Of a stretch of 60,947 nucleotides of DNA, positions 8,301-17,335 are shown one piece after another. The notes under the pieces are model-generated. The model was given only the letters and a program-made list of their open reading frames with translations, searched no databases and had not been told where the DNA came from. The DNA lies in the NCBI GenBank assembly GCA_910578995.1, contig CAJTSY010000005.1, forward strand, positions 21,905-82,851. Direction: 5' to 3'. This stretch comes from an uncultured Acetatifactor sp. GTDB lineage: Bacteria; Bacillota; Clostridia; Lachnospirales; Lachnospiraceae. The position numbers were made by a program, and so were the translations under genes. Each line of letters starts with the position of its first letter. The stretch's first letter is position 1.

Positions 8301-8352
8301 AAAATGATGAATGTATCGGCGAAGCGGTTCGGGGCTCAGGGATGGCGGTTGT

Positions 8353-8478
8353 ATGATGGCCGCCACGAAGAGCAGCCGGATCATATTTGACAAAGGGCAG
8401 TTTCATCTTGTTCAGGAAAAACTGTCCGGCGTCAGAGTTTTGCCGCATACCTGGTTCGCTCTGCCGGAGGAATGCTGA
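8353..8478 (+). CDS. possible small protein upstream of the membrane-anchored hypothetical
   Basis: This 41-codon frame encodes MMAATKSSRIIFDKGQ and ends PEEC. Its stop overlaps the first codons of the next gene (ATGCTGA), so the two could be coupled. There is no convincing ribosome site and I do not recognise the sequence. It may equally be a decayed remnant. Confidence 0.25.
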   Translation: MMAATKSSRIIFDKGQFHLVQEKLSGVRVLPHTWFALPEEC

Positions 8479-8834
8479 TAGCAGCCATGGCCTGTTATTC
8501 TATTACATTATATTTCCTGAAAATGCGTCCGATCTCATTCTCTATGCAGGTATCTGCGGAAACGGTCATTAAGGGGGAGTGGAAGGTCTCGGCAGAGATA
8601 ACCTGTACCAGGGAAAGCCTGAAGACAGAAAGCCTCGGAAAGACCATCGGCAGTGACTGCGTATTGAAAGAAGTGGCAGTGCAGTCCTATGAAATCCAGG
8701 TAGTGATAGAGGAACCAAAAGGAACGACACCGCCAGATGATTATTTTATAGTGGTATTTGATGACAAGGGAAGATATAGAGTTCCTGAAGGAGAACTGCT
8801 TCGCCTGCGGGGAGGTGGAACTGCCGCAAAGTAA
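8472..8834 (+). CDS. membrane-anchored hypothetical protein
   Basis: The 120-residue product starts with one hydrophobic segment (MLIAAMACYSITLYFL) that looks like a signal anchor. A polar domain of about 95 residues, predicted mostly beta, follows. GGAGG precedes the first ATG very closely; the next ATG at 8487 has better spacing. I do not recognise the family. It sits between an ABC exporter and a two-component system and ends before a hairpin at 8898. Confidence 0.55.
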   Translation: MLIAAMACYSITLYFLKMRPISFSMQVSAETVIKGEWKVSAEITCTRESLKTESLGKTIGSDCVLKEVAVQSYEIQVVIEEPKGTTPPDDYFIVVFDDKGRYRVPEGELLRLRGGGTAAK

Positions 8835-8897
8835 CTGACACAAAGTAACTGCCGGAGGCAGGCAGAGTTTTATAAGCGTTGACAGACCCTGGCACAT

Positions 8898-8934
8898 TTC
8901 GGCAGCCGTAAAGATGTATTCTGCGGCTGCCGAA
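8898..8934 (+). terminator. hairpin after the membrane-anchored hypothetical
   Basis: TTCGGCAGCCG (8898-8908) pairs perfectly with CGGCTGCCGAA (8924-8934) around a 15-nt loop. GTTTATG follows, not a true T-run. It separates the hypothetical gene from the promoter of the next two-component system. Confidence 0.5.
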
Positions 8935-8979
8935 GTTTATGCGCGGCAATGAAGACGGCAATGAAGACGGCAAACAAGA

Positions 8980-9008
8980 TTGTGAAGCGCGGGAAAATAT
9001 GGTATAAT
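8980..9008 (+). promoter_or_regulatory. promoter of the second LytTR/GHKL two-component operon
   Basis: TTGTGA (8980-8985), 17 bp, TATAAT (9003-9008). The resulting leader of about 140 nt has two hairpins: GGCAGGA/TCCTGCC at 9021-9050 and CATGAG/CTCATG at 9050-9071. Confidence 0.65.
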
Positions 9009-9158
9009 GACCTTATTCACGGCAGGAAGCGGCCGGACGGCCATCCTGCCATGAGCGTCGCGGTTCTCATGGTACAATAAAAAGCAGCACAGCTTTCTAT
9101 TGACAAAGCGATTAGATGATAGAACTTGGATAATAAAGACAGGGTAGAGGTTGTTACA

Positions 9159-9872
9159 GTGTTTCACATAGCAATTTGTGATGATGAAGAAGTCCTCATC
9201 GGTGAATTAAAAGAAAATCTAATCCAATATGCCGCCGAAACCGGTAAGGAATTCAGCTTTTTCCTTTACCGGGACGGCAGCGAGCTGTTGGCCGACTACA
9301 GGCCTGATTACGATCTGATTTTTATGGATATCAAGATGGAAAAGCTGAACGGACTGCAGACCGCGGAAGAAATCCGAAAAATAGACAGTACTGTGGGGCT
9401 TGTTTTTCTGACTTCCCTGAAGCAGTATGTCTGGAAAGGGTATGAATATAATGCGGTGAATTATCTCCTGAAGCCTGTCAGGTACGGTGTCCTGAAAATG
9501 GAGCTTGACCGCTATTTTGCACGCTATCAGGGGAAAGACGAACCGTTCCTGGGCTTCCAGAATGACAGCGGAAAGTACAAGGTTCTGTATAAAAACCTCC
9601 GCTATGCGGAAACTGACAAGCGGAATGTGATGCTGCACTTTGAAGGGCAGCACCAGGTCCTCTACAAGAATATAAAAGAGGTATCCGCTTTGCTTTTGCA
9701 GCAGTCCCAGTTTGCCTGTCCCCACCGGAGTTTTGTGGTCAATATGGCATACATAAAAAGTACGGAGGGCCTGGAGCTTGTGCTGACTACCGGCGAGCGT
9801 ATTCCCATCAGCCAGCCCAGGCGCAGGGAATTTATGAAGAAGCTGACGGATTATTGGGGGGATATGCTGTGA
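9159..9872 (+). CDS. LytTR response regulator
   Basis: The 237-residue protein has a receiver domain (acidic ICDDEE, phospho-acceptor Asp in DLIFMDIKME, switch Lys in YLLKPV) and a C-terminal LytTR DNA-binding domain (FACPHRSFVVNMAYI, RREFMKKLTDYW). The start is set at GTG 9159, preceded by GGTAGAGG; an in-frame TTG 33 nt upstream has no ribosome site. It overlaps the kinase by TGATG. AgrA/ComE-like regulators of this type bind paired direct repeats, which I could not assign here. Confidence 0.85.
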   Translation: MFHIAICDDEEVLIGELKENLIQYAAETGKEFSFFLYRDGSELLADYRPDYDLIFMDIKMEKLNGLQTAEEIRKIDSTVGLVFLTSLKQYVWKGYEYNAVNYLLKPVRYGVLKMELDRYFARYQGKDEPFLGFQNDSGKYKVLYKNLRYAETDKRNVMLHFEGQHQVLYKNIKEVSALLLQQSQFACPHRSFVVNMAYIKSTEGLELVLTTGERIPISQPRRREFMKKLTDYWGDML

Positions 9873-11197
9873 TGGGACATGTTGTAATGGAAAATACGAT
9901 ACGTATATTTGAATTTCTTAATTATCCGGTTTTCCTTGCCTATACAATCCTGTTATTTCTGACCGTTTCCATGTTTATTCTGCCGAGGAAGCATCCTGTG
10001 CTCAGGGTGCTGGCAGTCGCCGCGTTGGCTCCCTTTGCAGGAATGGTGATTTTTTTCAGGGATCCCGTTAATATGGTGGGAGCCCTTGCCATATTCCTTG
10101 TATACATTATCCTGTTTCATCAGGGGGCACTGCTCCAAAAGGCAACTGCTGTTCTGATTTTTTATCCGATTGTTATTTCCGTCAATTACCTGCAGCAGAA
10201 TTTGTCCGGCGAACTGTTTTTCCTCCTTTCCGATGCGCCGTCGGATACCGGCGCCTGGACTGTGGAAACGCTTTTTTTCAGTTCGGTCATATGGCATTGT
10301 TCGCAGTGGCTCCGTCTGCTTTTTTGGATTGGCGCGCACCTTTTTGCGCGCCGATATAAAAAGCAGATTCAGTCCGCTCCTGTGGGAAAGCGGCTTGCGC
10401 TGATTGCGGACGCCGTCATGCTGATTGCTTCCGTTGCAGTCTTTACGACACAGATTTTTGTGGCGGAGTATGAATATATTACCTATCCTCTGTGCGCCGT
10501 TGTGATTGTCACAGGGTTCTGCGGCATTGCCCTGGTGGCCTGGATGAGCGCTTCCGAGCAGACCGCCCGGGAGATGGAGCATATGCGGATTCAGCATAAC
10601 TATTACCTGGAAAAGACGAAAAGTGAGGAACGGGTGCGTTCCCTTTATCATGACATGAAAAATCATCTGCTTGTACTGGAAGGCCAAGGCACGGACGCTG
10701 CGAAGCAGATGGCTCGCGAGCTTAGGGCGCAGATTGCGGATTATGAGGATTACATCCATACGGGCAGCCCGTTTCTCGATATTATCCTCAGGGATAAAGC
10801 GGAGAAAGCCCGTGAAAACCACATCGCCTTCTCCGCAGCCGTTGATTTTGGCGGCATGGATTTTATAGAGCCCCTTGACATCAGCACCCTGTTCGGAAAC
10901 GGAATCGACAATGCACTGGAGGCAAGTGAGAAGTTGTCGGAAGAACGCAGGGTCATTCTGGTAAAAGCGGGCAGGATACAGAACTTCTTTTCCCTGCTGA
11001 TTGAAAATAACTGTCTGCAGGAAAATCAGGACATCAATACCGGAAATGTCAGGGGCCGAACCACCAAGGGGGACAGCTTTCTCCACGGTTTCGGTATCCC
11101 TAATATGAAAAAGGCGGCTGAAAAGTACGGCGGCCAGATGACTGCAAGGTGCGAAAACGGGAAATTTACATTGAAAGTTCTGATACCGATTCCATAG
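9872..11197 (+). CDS. GHKL sensor histidine kinase
   Basis: The 441-residue protein has six or seven N-terminal membrane helices (residues about 10-220), a coiled linker, an H-box SLYHDMKNHLLVL and a GHKL ATPase domain with N-box GNGIDNALEAS and G-box GFGIPNMKKAAEKYGG. This is the AgrC/VirS-like design, matched to the LytTR regulator just upstream. The start overlaps the regulator stop as TGATG; a second ATG 15 nt later is possible. No peptide-signal gene lies beside it. The signal may relate to the adjacent transporters, which is inference only. Confidence 0.85.
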   Translation: MGHVVMENTIRIFEFLNYPVFLAYTILLFLTVSMFILPRKHPVLRVLAVAALAPFAGMVIFFRDPVNMVGALAIFLVYIILFHQGALLQKATAVLIFYPIVISVNYLQQNLSGELFFLLSDAPSDTGAWTVETLFFSSVIWHCSQWLRLLFWIGAHLFARRYKKQIQSAPVGKRLALIADAVMLIASVAVFTTQIFVAEYEYITYPLCAVVIVTGFCGIALVAWMSASEQTAREMEHMRIQHNYYLEKTKSEERVRSLYHDMKNHLLVLEGQGTDAAKQMARELRAQIADYEDYIHTGSPFLDIILRDKAEKARENHIAFSAAVDFGGMDFIEPLDISTLFGNGIDNALEASEKLSEERRVILVKAGRIQNFFSLLIENNCLQENQDINTGNVRGRTTKGDSFLHGFGIPNMKKAAEKYGGQMTARCENGKFTLKVLIPIP

Positions 11198-11200
11198 AAC

Positions 11201-12910
11201 TCACTGCTGCCCGTCCCTCTTCCCAAACCGCACTTCGCAGTCCTTTCTATAGAAGGAAATTCCGTAGCAGTCAATTTTTTTATATCCTTCCGAACGCAGT
11301 TCATCCATATATTTTTTATCGTAAATCTGCTGCAGCGCCCGCTCTGCGTCGGCTTCCAGAGCGTCAATATCTTTCGAAACCTTCAATTCCAGGATAAATG
11401 ACCTCCCCCGCAGGGACGGGCTTTTCACGCTGATGTCATTGCGCCCGTTGCCGGACTCCCGGTTGGACTTTACGATGTAATCCTGGCTCTGGCTTAAAAT
11501 TCCCGCGAGGAAACCGTGGTAGAAGTTCTCCGCGCTGTCATAGAAGCTGATGGTGGAGAAAAGCTGTTCGTTCAGAATCTCCCCCATCTTCTCCGCATTT
11601 CCGTCCTCCATTGCGCGGTACAAATCCCGGAAATCCTGCTTCGCTATTTTCTGCCTAAACCACCCCAGAATTGTGTTCTGGTAGATGGTTTTCACTTCCG
11701 TGTTGGGAATCCGGGCCTGCAGGTAAATGGAGGATTCGCGGAAATATTCGCTCTTTTTCGTAAGGTATCCGGTAAAATAGAGAAAATTCCACAGATTCTC
11801 GCCCCTGCCCCGCATGTCCTCATAGGTAACCTCCTCGTGTACCTGGATGTCAAGGGTTCCGCCGCTTAGCAGCATCTCGATCTGCATCTTCGTCTCCCGG
11901 TCAGCGCCGGCAATCATGTCCTTTATGATGTCGTTGGAGCTGGTGTTTATCCAGTAGGGGCGGGGGAAGGCGTTGGAATCGGCAAGCAGGTCATACATAT
12001 AGTTGATAACGCTCCATGGGTTATAAACCTCCGTAATACCAAAGGTGTATCCGTCATACCATTCCTTTATTGCCGGGAAACGGCTTTCCACCCCGTAATA
12101 TTTCATCATATCCTGTACTTCTGCCTCGGTAAAACCAAAATGTTCACTGTACTGCTGATCCAATACCGAAATAATCCGCAGATGGTTCAGCCCGGTGAAA
12201 ATACTCTCTTTCGAGACACGAAGACAGCCTGTAATCACCGCAAACTGCAGATACTCATTTGTTTTCAGCGCCGATTCAAACAGAGACCGGATAAAGTCCA
12301 CCATCTCTCTGTAAAAGCCTTCAAAATACGCATTTTCCAAAGGCACATCATACTCGTCTATCAATATGACAGTTTTCTTCCCCGTTACCTTAAACATACA
12401 CCTGCTGAAAAGCTTCAATGCTCCCCTGACCTGCTTTTCATCCGCCTTTTCATCGGCAATCTCCAGATATTGTTCATACTCCTTTAGGGTAAGCCGTTCT
12501 TTTCCCGCCTCAAGAATCTCTCTGTGCCTGTCGAATTCTGACGCAATTTCTGACTGTATCATAAAATAAGCATTTTCCAGGCTTTTCTGCTTGGCCGATT
12601 TCAGCGTCAGATTCAGCACCGGATACATCCCCATCTGCCCCACGTACGCCTCCCCGGCTTCCATAATCTTCAGTCCCCGGAAAAGTTCCCTGTTCCCGGC
12701 GTTCTTTTCCGCATTTCCGGTATCCTCGAAAAAGTACCGGAGCATGCTCAGGTTCAGCGTCTTGCCGAAACGCCTGGGGCGGGTAAACAGGTTCACTTCC
12801 CCCTTTAAATCCAGTAATTCCTGAATCAGCAGGGTTTTGTCAATATAGCAGTAACCTTCCTGTATCAACTTTTCAAAATTGTCTATGCCAATCGGCAGCG
12901 CTTTCTTCAT
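11201..12910 (-). CDS. AAA-ATPase-like / DUF1703 protein with PD-(D/E)XK C-terminus
   Basis: This complete 569-residue member opens MKKALPIGIDNFEKLIQEG, YCYIDKTLLI and LFTRPRRFGKTLNLSML, the family's Walker-A region. A Walker-B-like VILIDEYDVPL and a C-terminal nuclease-like domain (FILELKVSKD, then CYGISFYRK) follow. Family members are abundant in Bacteroides and Lachnospiraceae, often in many divergent copies, and their function is not established. It converges with the kinase gene with only three bases between stops. Two decayed relatives occur in this window, so the family is expanding and decaying in this genome. Confidence 0.88.
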   Translation of the reverse strand: MKKALPIGIDNFEKLIQEGYCYIDKTLLIQELLDLKGEVNLFTRPRRFGKTLNLSMLRYFFEDTGNAEKNAGNRELFRGLKIMEAGEAYVGQMGMYPVLNLTLKSAKQKSLENAYFMIQSEIASEFDRHREILEAGKERLTLKEYEQYLEIADEKADEKQVRGALKLFSRCMFKVTGKKTVILIDEYDVPLENAYFEGFYREMVDFIRSLFESALKTNEYLQFAVITGCLRVSKESIFTGLNHLRIISVLDQQYSEHFGFTEAEVQDMMKYYGVESRFPAIKEWYDGYTFGITEVYNPWSVINYMYDLLADSNAFPRPYWINTSSNDIIKDMIAGADRETKMQIEMLLSGGTLDIQVHEEVTYEDMRGRGENLWNFLYFTGYLTKKSEYFRESSIYLQARIPNTEVKTIYQNTILGWFRQKIAKQDFRDLYRAMEDGNAEKMGEILNEQLFSTISFYDSAENFYHGFLAGILSQSQDYIVKSNRESGNGRNDISVKSPSLRGRSFILELKVSKDIDALEADAERALQQIYDKKYMDELRSEGYKKIDCYGISFYRKDCEVRFGKRDGQQ

Positions 12911-13445
12911 ACTCTCACCTCCGCATTTCCCGTTTCCATATCTCTTGCCGCATCATGTAATATTTTCGGTCCCCTGTGTATATATATTGTACCCTATTCT
13001 GACTGGATCCGTTCGCAGTCAATTCTATCAGATGAATGCAGCTCTTTTACTCCTCCGATATCCGGGCTGTAAAATCATGCTGGCCCTGTCGGTAAATATA
13101 CTCAAGTTCGTCAAATAACCGTAGTATATACAACGTTCCGGCGATAGAGGCAAACTTATCAGAAGCATCCCCTTCGCTTCTGATAAAAGGCGCGTTCTAT
13201 GCGCCGCATTCGATTATAGGAAGCTGCTCTTGCTTCCTATAATATACACCCTATCCGCATAAATCACAAGAGCGGGATTGTATGAGGAGGAGAATCTGCG
13301 CTTTCCATATTAGAAACTGCGTCCTGTATTGTATCTTTTTTCAAATGGGATATGATGGCTATAGCAGGCGGCAGGGCGCACAGGCCCGGGAGGGAGCTGT
13401 CATGAGCGCGCCGTCCCGCAGCAATTTTTACAGGAGGGAAATACA
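12911..13445. other. intergenic region with hairpins before the ABC operon
   Basis: No gene is visible in this 535-bp region. It contains two long perfect stems and a smaller one between 13156 and 13243, and a candidate promoter TTGTAT (13329-13334), 16 bp, TATGAT (13351-13356) that would serve the ABC ATPase gene. Confidence 0.5.
13156..13243. repeat. cluster of consecutive inverted repeats
   Basis: TTATCAGAAGC (13156-13166) pairs with GCTTCTGATAA (13176-13186). GGCGC (from 13189) pairs with GCGCC (13201-13205). ATTATAGGAAGC (13213-13224) pairs with GCTTCCTATAAT (13232-13243). The outer two stems share an AGGAAGC/AGAAGC-type arm. They could be operator palindromes or RNA hairpins in a leader. 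Confidence 0.6.
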
Positions 13446-14111
13446 ATGACCATCTTAAACGCAACTCATTTGAAAAAATATTACGGCAGGGACGAAAGCC
13501 TTGTGAAAGCCTTGGACGATGTGAATGTATCCGTGGAAAGCGGCTGTTTTGCGGCCATCGTCGGCACCTCGGGCAGCGGGAAATCCACCCTGCTGAACAT
13601 GCTGGGCGGATTGGACACCCCTACTTCCGGCAGTGTGCAGGTGGAGGGCAAAAACCTGGAAAAGCTTACCGAGGAACAGCTCACGGTATTCCGCAGACAG
13701 CGTATCGGTTTTATCTTCCAGAACTACAACCTTATTCCTTATCTTACAGCCTATGAGAACATCGTGCTGCCCGTCCGTCTGGACGGCAAAAGGGAGGATG
13801 AGAAATTTCTGAAGGAAATCGTGGAGTTTCTGGAGCTTACCGGGAAACTCCAAAACTACCCAAGCCATCTTTCAGGGGGACAGCAGCAGCGGGTGGCCAT
13901 TGCCCGGGCTCTGGTATCCAAGCCCGCCATCATCCTGGCTGACGAGCCCACGGGAAATCTTGACAGCCGCACCAGTGACAAGGTTGTAGAGCTTCTGAAA
14001 ATGACCAGTGAAAAGTTTCACCAGACCATCCTGATGATAACCCACAACCCGGAAATTGCGGAAAAAACGGATGTGAGGATACGAATCGAGGACGGAAAAA
14101 TTGTAGGATAA
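13446..14111 (+). CDS. MacB/LolD-type ABC transporter ATP-binding protein
   Basis: The 221-residue ATPase has Walker A GTSGSGKST, Q-loop QNYNLIP, signature LSGGQQQRVAIARAL, Walker B IILADEPTGNLD and switch MITHNPE. These are the hallmarks of ATPases that partner FtsX-like permeases (LolD, MacB, BceA). CAGGAGGG lies just before the ATG. The permease follows after 145 bp. Such pairs in Firmicutes often resist or sense antimicrobial peptides. Confidence 0.9.
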   Translation: MTILNATHLKKYYGRDESLVKALDDVNVSVESGCFAAIVGTSGSGKSTLLNMLGGLDTPTSGSVQVEGKNLEKLTEEQLTVFRRQRIGFIFQNYNLIPYLTAYENIVLPVRLDGKREDEKFLKEIVEFLELTGKLQNYPSHLSGGQQQRVAIARALVSKPAIILADEPTGNLDSRTSDKVVELLKMTSEKFHQTILMITHNPEIAEKTDVRIRIEDGKIVG

Positions 14112-14256
14112 GGTAGTGTAAAATGCGCTATGAAAAAACAGCAACGGACCGAACAAGCCCCGGGAGGGTTTACTGACGCGCCAACGGCAGGAAAATCTCC
14201 CAGAATCAGGGGACTTGGGAGGGGAGTTGCGGAACTAGGATAAGGAGACAGCAGGA

Positions 14257-16665
14257 ATGAACAGCAGAAAGATAACGGCAAAAACCATCTCCATGATGGC
14301 AAAGCAGAGCCTGAAGGCAAGCCGTATGCGCAACACCTTTGTGATGATCACCATTGTCCTGGCGTCGGCCCTTCTGACGGCCATCCTCATGTTTGCCGTG
14401 GGGCGGAACCAGCAGGTCAGGAACGAACTTTCCCACAGGCAGCAGGCGGGCTACTACAATCTCACCCGCCAGCAGATGGAGACATTGAAAATAGATGACC
14501 GCATCGCGTACCAGATACAGGTGAAGACGGGCATCCTGTCCCAGATGGACGGATTTGACGTGATGCCATACTATGTGAGCGAGATGTCCGATGAGATCCG
14601 GACAGGCGAATTGGCGGAGGGCAGGCTCCCCGAAAAGAAGGACGAAATCGCCGCACAGGCGGCAATGCTGAAAAAGATGGGCGCAGAGCCTGGGGTTGGC
14701 AGTACCGTGACCTTTTCCTTTTATGACGGCAGTACCGAAACCTTTACGGTATCGGGCATTTTAAACGGCAGCGACGAGGCGAAGCAGTTCACCGTATTCT
14801 TCTCCGAAAGCTATGCGGAGAATGGCAGTCAGTTAAAGGATATGCCCTATGAGGTGTATGCAAAGCTGCACCATGCCACGGAGCTTTCCGCCCAGGACTG
14901 TAGGGAGGCCATATACCTGATTGGCAGCCAGGCAGGGATCGCAAGAAAGAATATCAGCCCCTCAAAGCAGTTTCTGGATTCGCTGTCTGTGGATATGCAG
15001 TCGGTTACGATTTACGGTACGGTGGGGGCGGTGATTCTGCTCGCCTGCATCCTTGTAATCTACGGCGTGTTTTACCTGTCGGTCATCGGCAGAATCCACC
15101 AGTTCGGGCAGCTGCGCACCATCGGCATGACGAAGAAGCAGATGAAAAAGCTTGTCTCCCGTGAGGGAAGCGCGCTCTATCTGCGTTCTGCCCCTGTGGG
15201 CGTGCTGATTGGCGGCATCGGGGGATATTTTATGATTCCCGACGGGTTTACTATCCTGAACACACTTCTGATTATTGTGGAGGTATTTGCAGTTATATAT
15301 ATTATAACGATGATATCAATACGTAAACCCGCAGGTATTGCCGCGTCCGTCTCGCCCATGGAGGCAATCCGCTATGTGCCCCGGGACGGCATGAAAAAGT
15401 CCGCAGGCAAAAAGCTGTGCCGCAGTCTGACCCCCATGGGATTAGGCCTGATGAATTTTTCCAAGAACAGAAAGAAGGCGGTTATCACTTTCTGTTCCCT
15501 GGCGCTGGGGGGTATCCTCTTTCTGACAGCGGCAACCTATATGTCCTCCTTCGACAAGGCCAATTTTGCAAGACAGGGCTATTTTACCGATGCGGAGTTT
15601 CATATCGGATATTCGCCCTCCGCTATCGAGCTGAACGAGTACGGCATGAGCGGCCTCCAGGCGGATATGCCTCTGGACAGCGGGATGGTGCGGGAAATCG
15701 CCGCTATGGACGGTGTGGAAAAGGTAACGGAAATCAAGAGCTTCGGAGTCCGTTTTGACTACGCCAAACAGGATGAATACAATAACAATGATCTCGTCTA
15801 TTCCCTGACAGAGGAAGAGACAAGGGAAATCAGCAGTTACCTGGAGGAGGGAAGCGCCGATTACGATAAGCTCATGAGTGGTGACTACATTCTTGTGGCA
15901 GGAAACGACACTGCGGCAGAGATTTACGGATGGAAGTTCGAAATCGGCGACGGGCTGACCCTCCACTACTATGACGGCAGCAAAATGGCGGAAAAGGAGG
16001 TCACCATACTGGGCGTCCTGAATAACAGATATAATCTGGAGCACAAGGGGCTTGAGGGATGGTTTCTGATGCCTGAACAGGCAGTTCTGAACTGGCTTAC
16101 CTTTGACACCTTAAACGCCCATCTCCTTGTGTCCGTGGAACCGGAAAAGGAGGAGGCCATTGAAGAGAGCCTGACAGAGCTGCTGGCGGATAAGACCCAG
16201 TTGTACCTGGAGACCCTTGCCCAGCGGAGGGTGGATTACGGGCAGAACGCGGACCAGATGTTCGGCGCCATCAGCGGACTTGCCATCTTTATCATGATGT
16301 TCAGCATTTTAAGCATGATGAATACGCTGATTACCAACATCGTCACCCGGAAACAGGAATTGGCCATGCTGGAGTCCATTGGAATGGACAAAGGACAGAT
16401 CCGCAGTATGCTGCTGGGAGAGAGCCTGCTTCTGGTGCTTGCCACCGTTGGCGTTACAATGACCATAGGCACGCTGTGCGGCTATATGCTCAGCAAGATG
16501 CTTTACAGGATAGGGGCCTTCTATATGGCATTTCGGTTCCCTACGGGTTTCGCCCTTGCCTATGCGGGCGTGCTGACGGCCGTGCCGTTACTCATCACAT
16601 TTGTGTCAATGCGCAGTTTCTCTAAGGAAGCGCTTGTGGAAAGGCTGAGGGGAATGGAAAATTGA
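14257..16665 (+). CDS. FtsX-like ABC transporter permease (MacB/BceB type)
   Basis: The 802-residue protein has an N-terminal membrane helix (NTFVMITIVLASALL), a large extracytoplasmic domain, a first group of three helices (about residues 250-365), a second extracytoplasmic domain and a C-terminal FtsX group (AISGLAIFIMMFSILSMMN onwards). This is the duplicated FtsX layout. It partners the ATPase upstream, and its stop overlaps the TTG start of the next small gene. The ligand is unknown; a bacitracin- or lantibiotic-resistance role would be typical for the family but no BceRS-type genes are adjacent. Confidence 0.85.
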   Translation: MNSRKITAKTISMMAKQSLKASRMRNTFVMITIVLASALLTAILMFAVGRNQQVRNELSHRQQAGYYNLTRQQMETLKIDDRIAYQIQVKTGILSQMDGFDVMPYYVSEMSDEIRTGELAEGRLPEKKDEIAAQAAMLKKMGAEPGVGSTVTFSFYDGSTETFTVSGILNGSDEAKQFTVFFSESYAENGSQLKDMPYEVYAKLHHATELSAQDCREAIYLIGSQAGIARKNISPSKQFLDSLSVDMQSVTIYGTVGAVILLACILVIYGVFYLSVIGRIHQFGQLRTIGMTKKQMKKLVSREGSALYLRSAPVGVLIGGIGGYFMIPDGFTILNTLLIIVEVFAVIYIITMISIRKPAGIAASVSPMEAIRYVPRDGMKKSAGKKLCRSLTPMGLGLMNFSKNRKKAVITFCSLALGGILFLTAATYMSSFDKANFARQGYFTDAEFHIGYSPSAIELNEYGMSGLQADMPLDSGMVREIAAMDGVEKVTEIKSFGVRFDYAKQDEYNNNDLVYSLTEEETREISSYLEEGSADYDKLMSGDYILVAGNDTAAEIYGWKFEIGDGLTLHYYDGSKMAEKEVTILGVLNNRYNLEHKGLEGWFLMPEQAVLNWLTFDTLNAHLLVSVEPEKEEAIEESLTELLADKTQLYLETLAQRRVDYGQNADQMFGAISGLAIFIMMFSILSMMNTLITNIVTRKQELAMLESIGMDKGQIRSMLLGESLLLVLATVGVTMTIGTLCGYMLSKMLYRIGAFYMAFRFPTGFALAYAGVLTAVPLLITFVSMRSFSKEALVERLRGMEN

Positions 16666-17099
16666 TATTTGATTATACGATACGTATTAGCGGCGAACTT
16701 GGCTTTGTAATATTGCCGCCACATATGATAGAACAGCTGATTCATAAAATACGGAACTCCAATACACAGGAACTGGCTATTCCCGCGGAAGAATTGCTTT
16801 CCCGGGGATATGCGGAATATCTTTCCCGTGTATTGGAGGCCAATGCGGCAATTGCAGGATCTTTTCCGTACAGAAATGCCTGTTCCTTGATGGCGGATCA
16901 GATAAAGAAACTGCAATGCAATGAACAGGACTGCTTTCATGACGTAAAAGTGAAGAGTCCGGAAAACAATCCGTTGTTAGATATGGAGACAATGGAAAAT
17001 TTCTATATTGTGACAAAGGATGAAAACAGCCGGTTCTGTTATGCGTTTCAGGGCGAGCATGGGGAAGAAGTCAATATTGTATTAGAGTGTCCTTTTTAA
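16662..17099 (+). CDS. hypothetical protein coupled to the FtsX-like permease
   Basis: The 145-residue soluble protein starts at TTG 16662, overlapping the permease stop (TTGA) and preceded by GAGGGGAATGG, so translation is probably coupled. It has no membrane segment. I do not recognise a family; IRISGELGFVILPPH and a Cys pair near CNEQDCF are visible. It could be an accessory factor of the ABC system. Confidence 0.55.
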   Translation: MIFDYTIRISGELGFVILPPHMIEQLIHKIRNSNTQELAIPAEELLSRGYAEYLSRVLEANAAIAGSFPYRNACSLMADQIKKLQCNEQDCFHDVKVKSPENNPLLDMETMENFYIVTKDENSRFCYAFQGEHGEEVNIVLECPF

Positions 17100-17207
17100 C
17101 CATGCCTGGGGACGATGTGTTTATAGGCTAATAAATAGTTGGAAAATAAGCCTGGATATATTGGAATGGGTGGTGTACGATTTAAATATAAGGAAAGCCT
17201 TAAGAGC

Positions 17208-17231
17208 GGAGCCGGCAGCTATGCCGGCTCC
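17208..17231 (+). terminator. hairpin terminator after the ABC operon
   Basis: GGAGCCGGC (17208-17216) pairs with GCCGGCTCC (17223-17231) around AGCTAT. The T-run is poor, so efficiency is uncertain, but the position between two units fits. Confidence 0.5.
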
Positions 17232-17335
17232 TGGTCATCCGGCTGTGATTAAAAAAACTGACTATACAAATCTCCCCATTTGTGATAAACTAAAATTTAA
17301 TGGAATTGGGAACGGGCAGGATAAGGAGCAGCAAT

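Noticed and set aside
8947..8970. 12-bp direct repeat GCAATGAAGACG, two copies
   Set aside because: It is too short and only two copies; it may be chance or minor slippage upstream of a promoter.
9953..11086. A 377-codon frame opposite the GHKL kinase
   Set aside because: The translation is His/Gln/Arg-rich antisense sequence without domains, while the plus strand gives a complete kinase.
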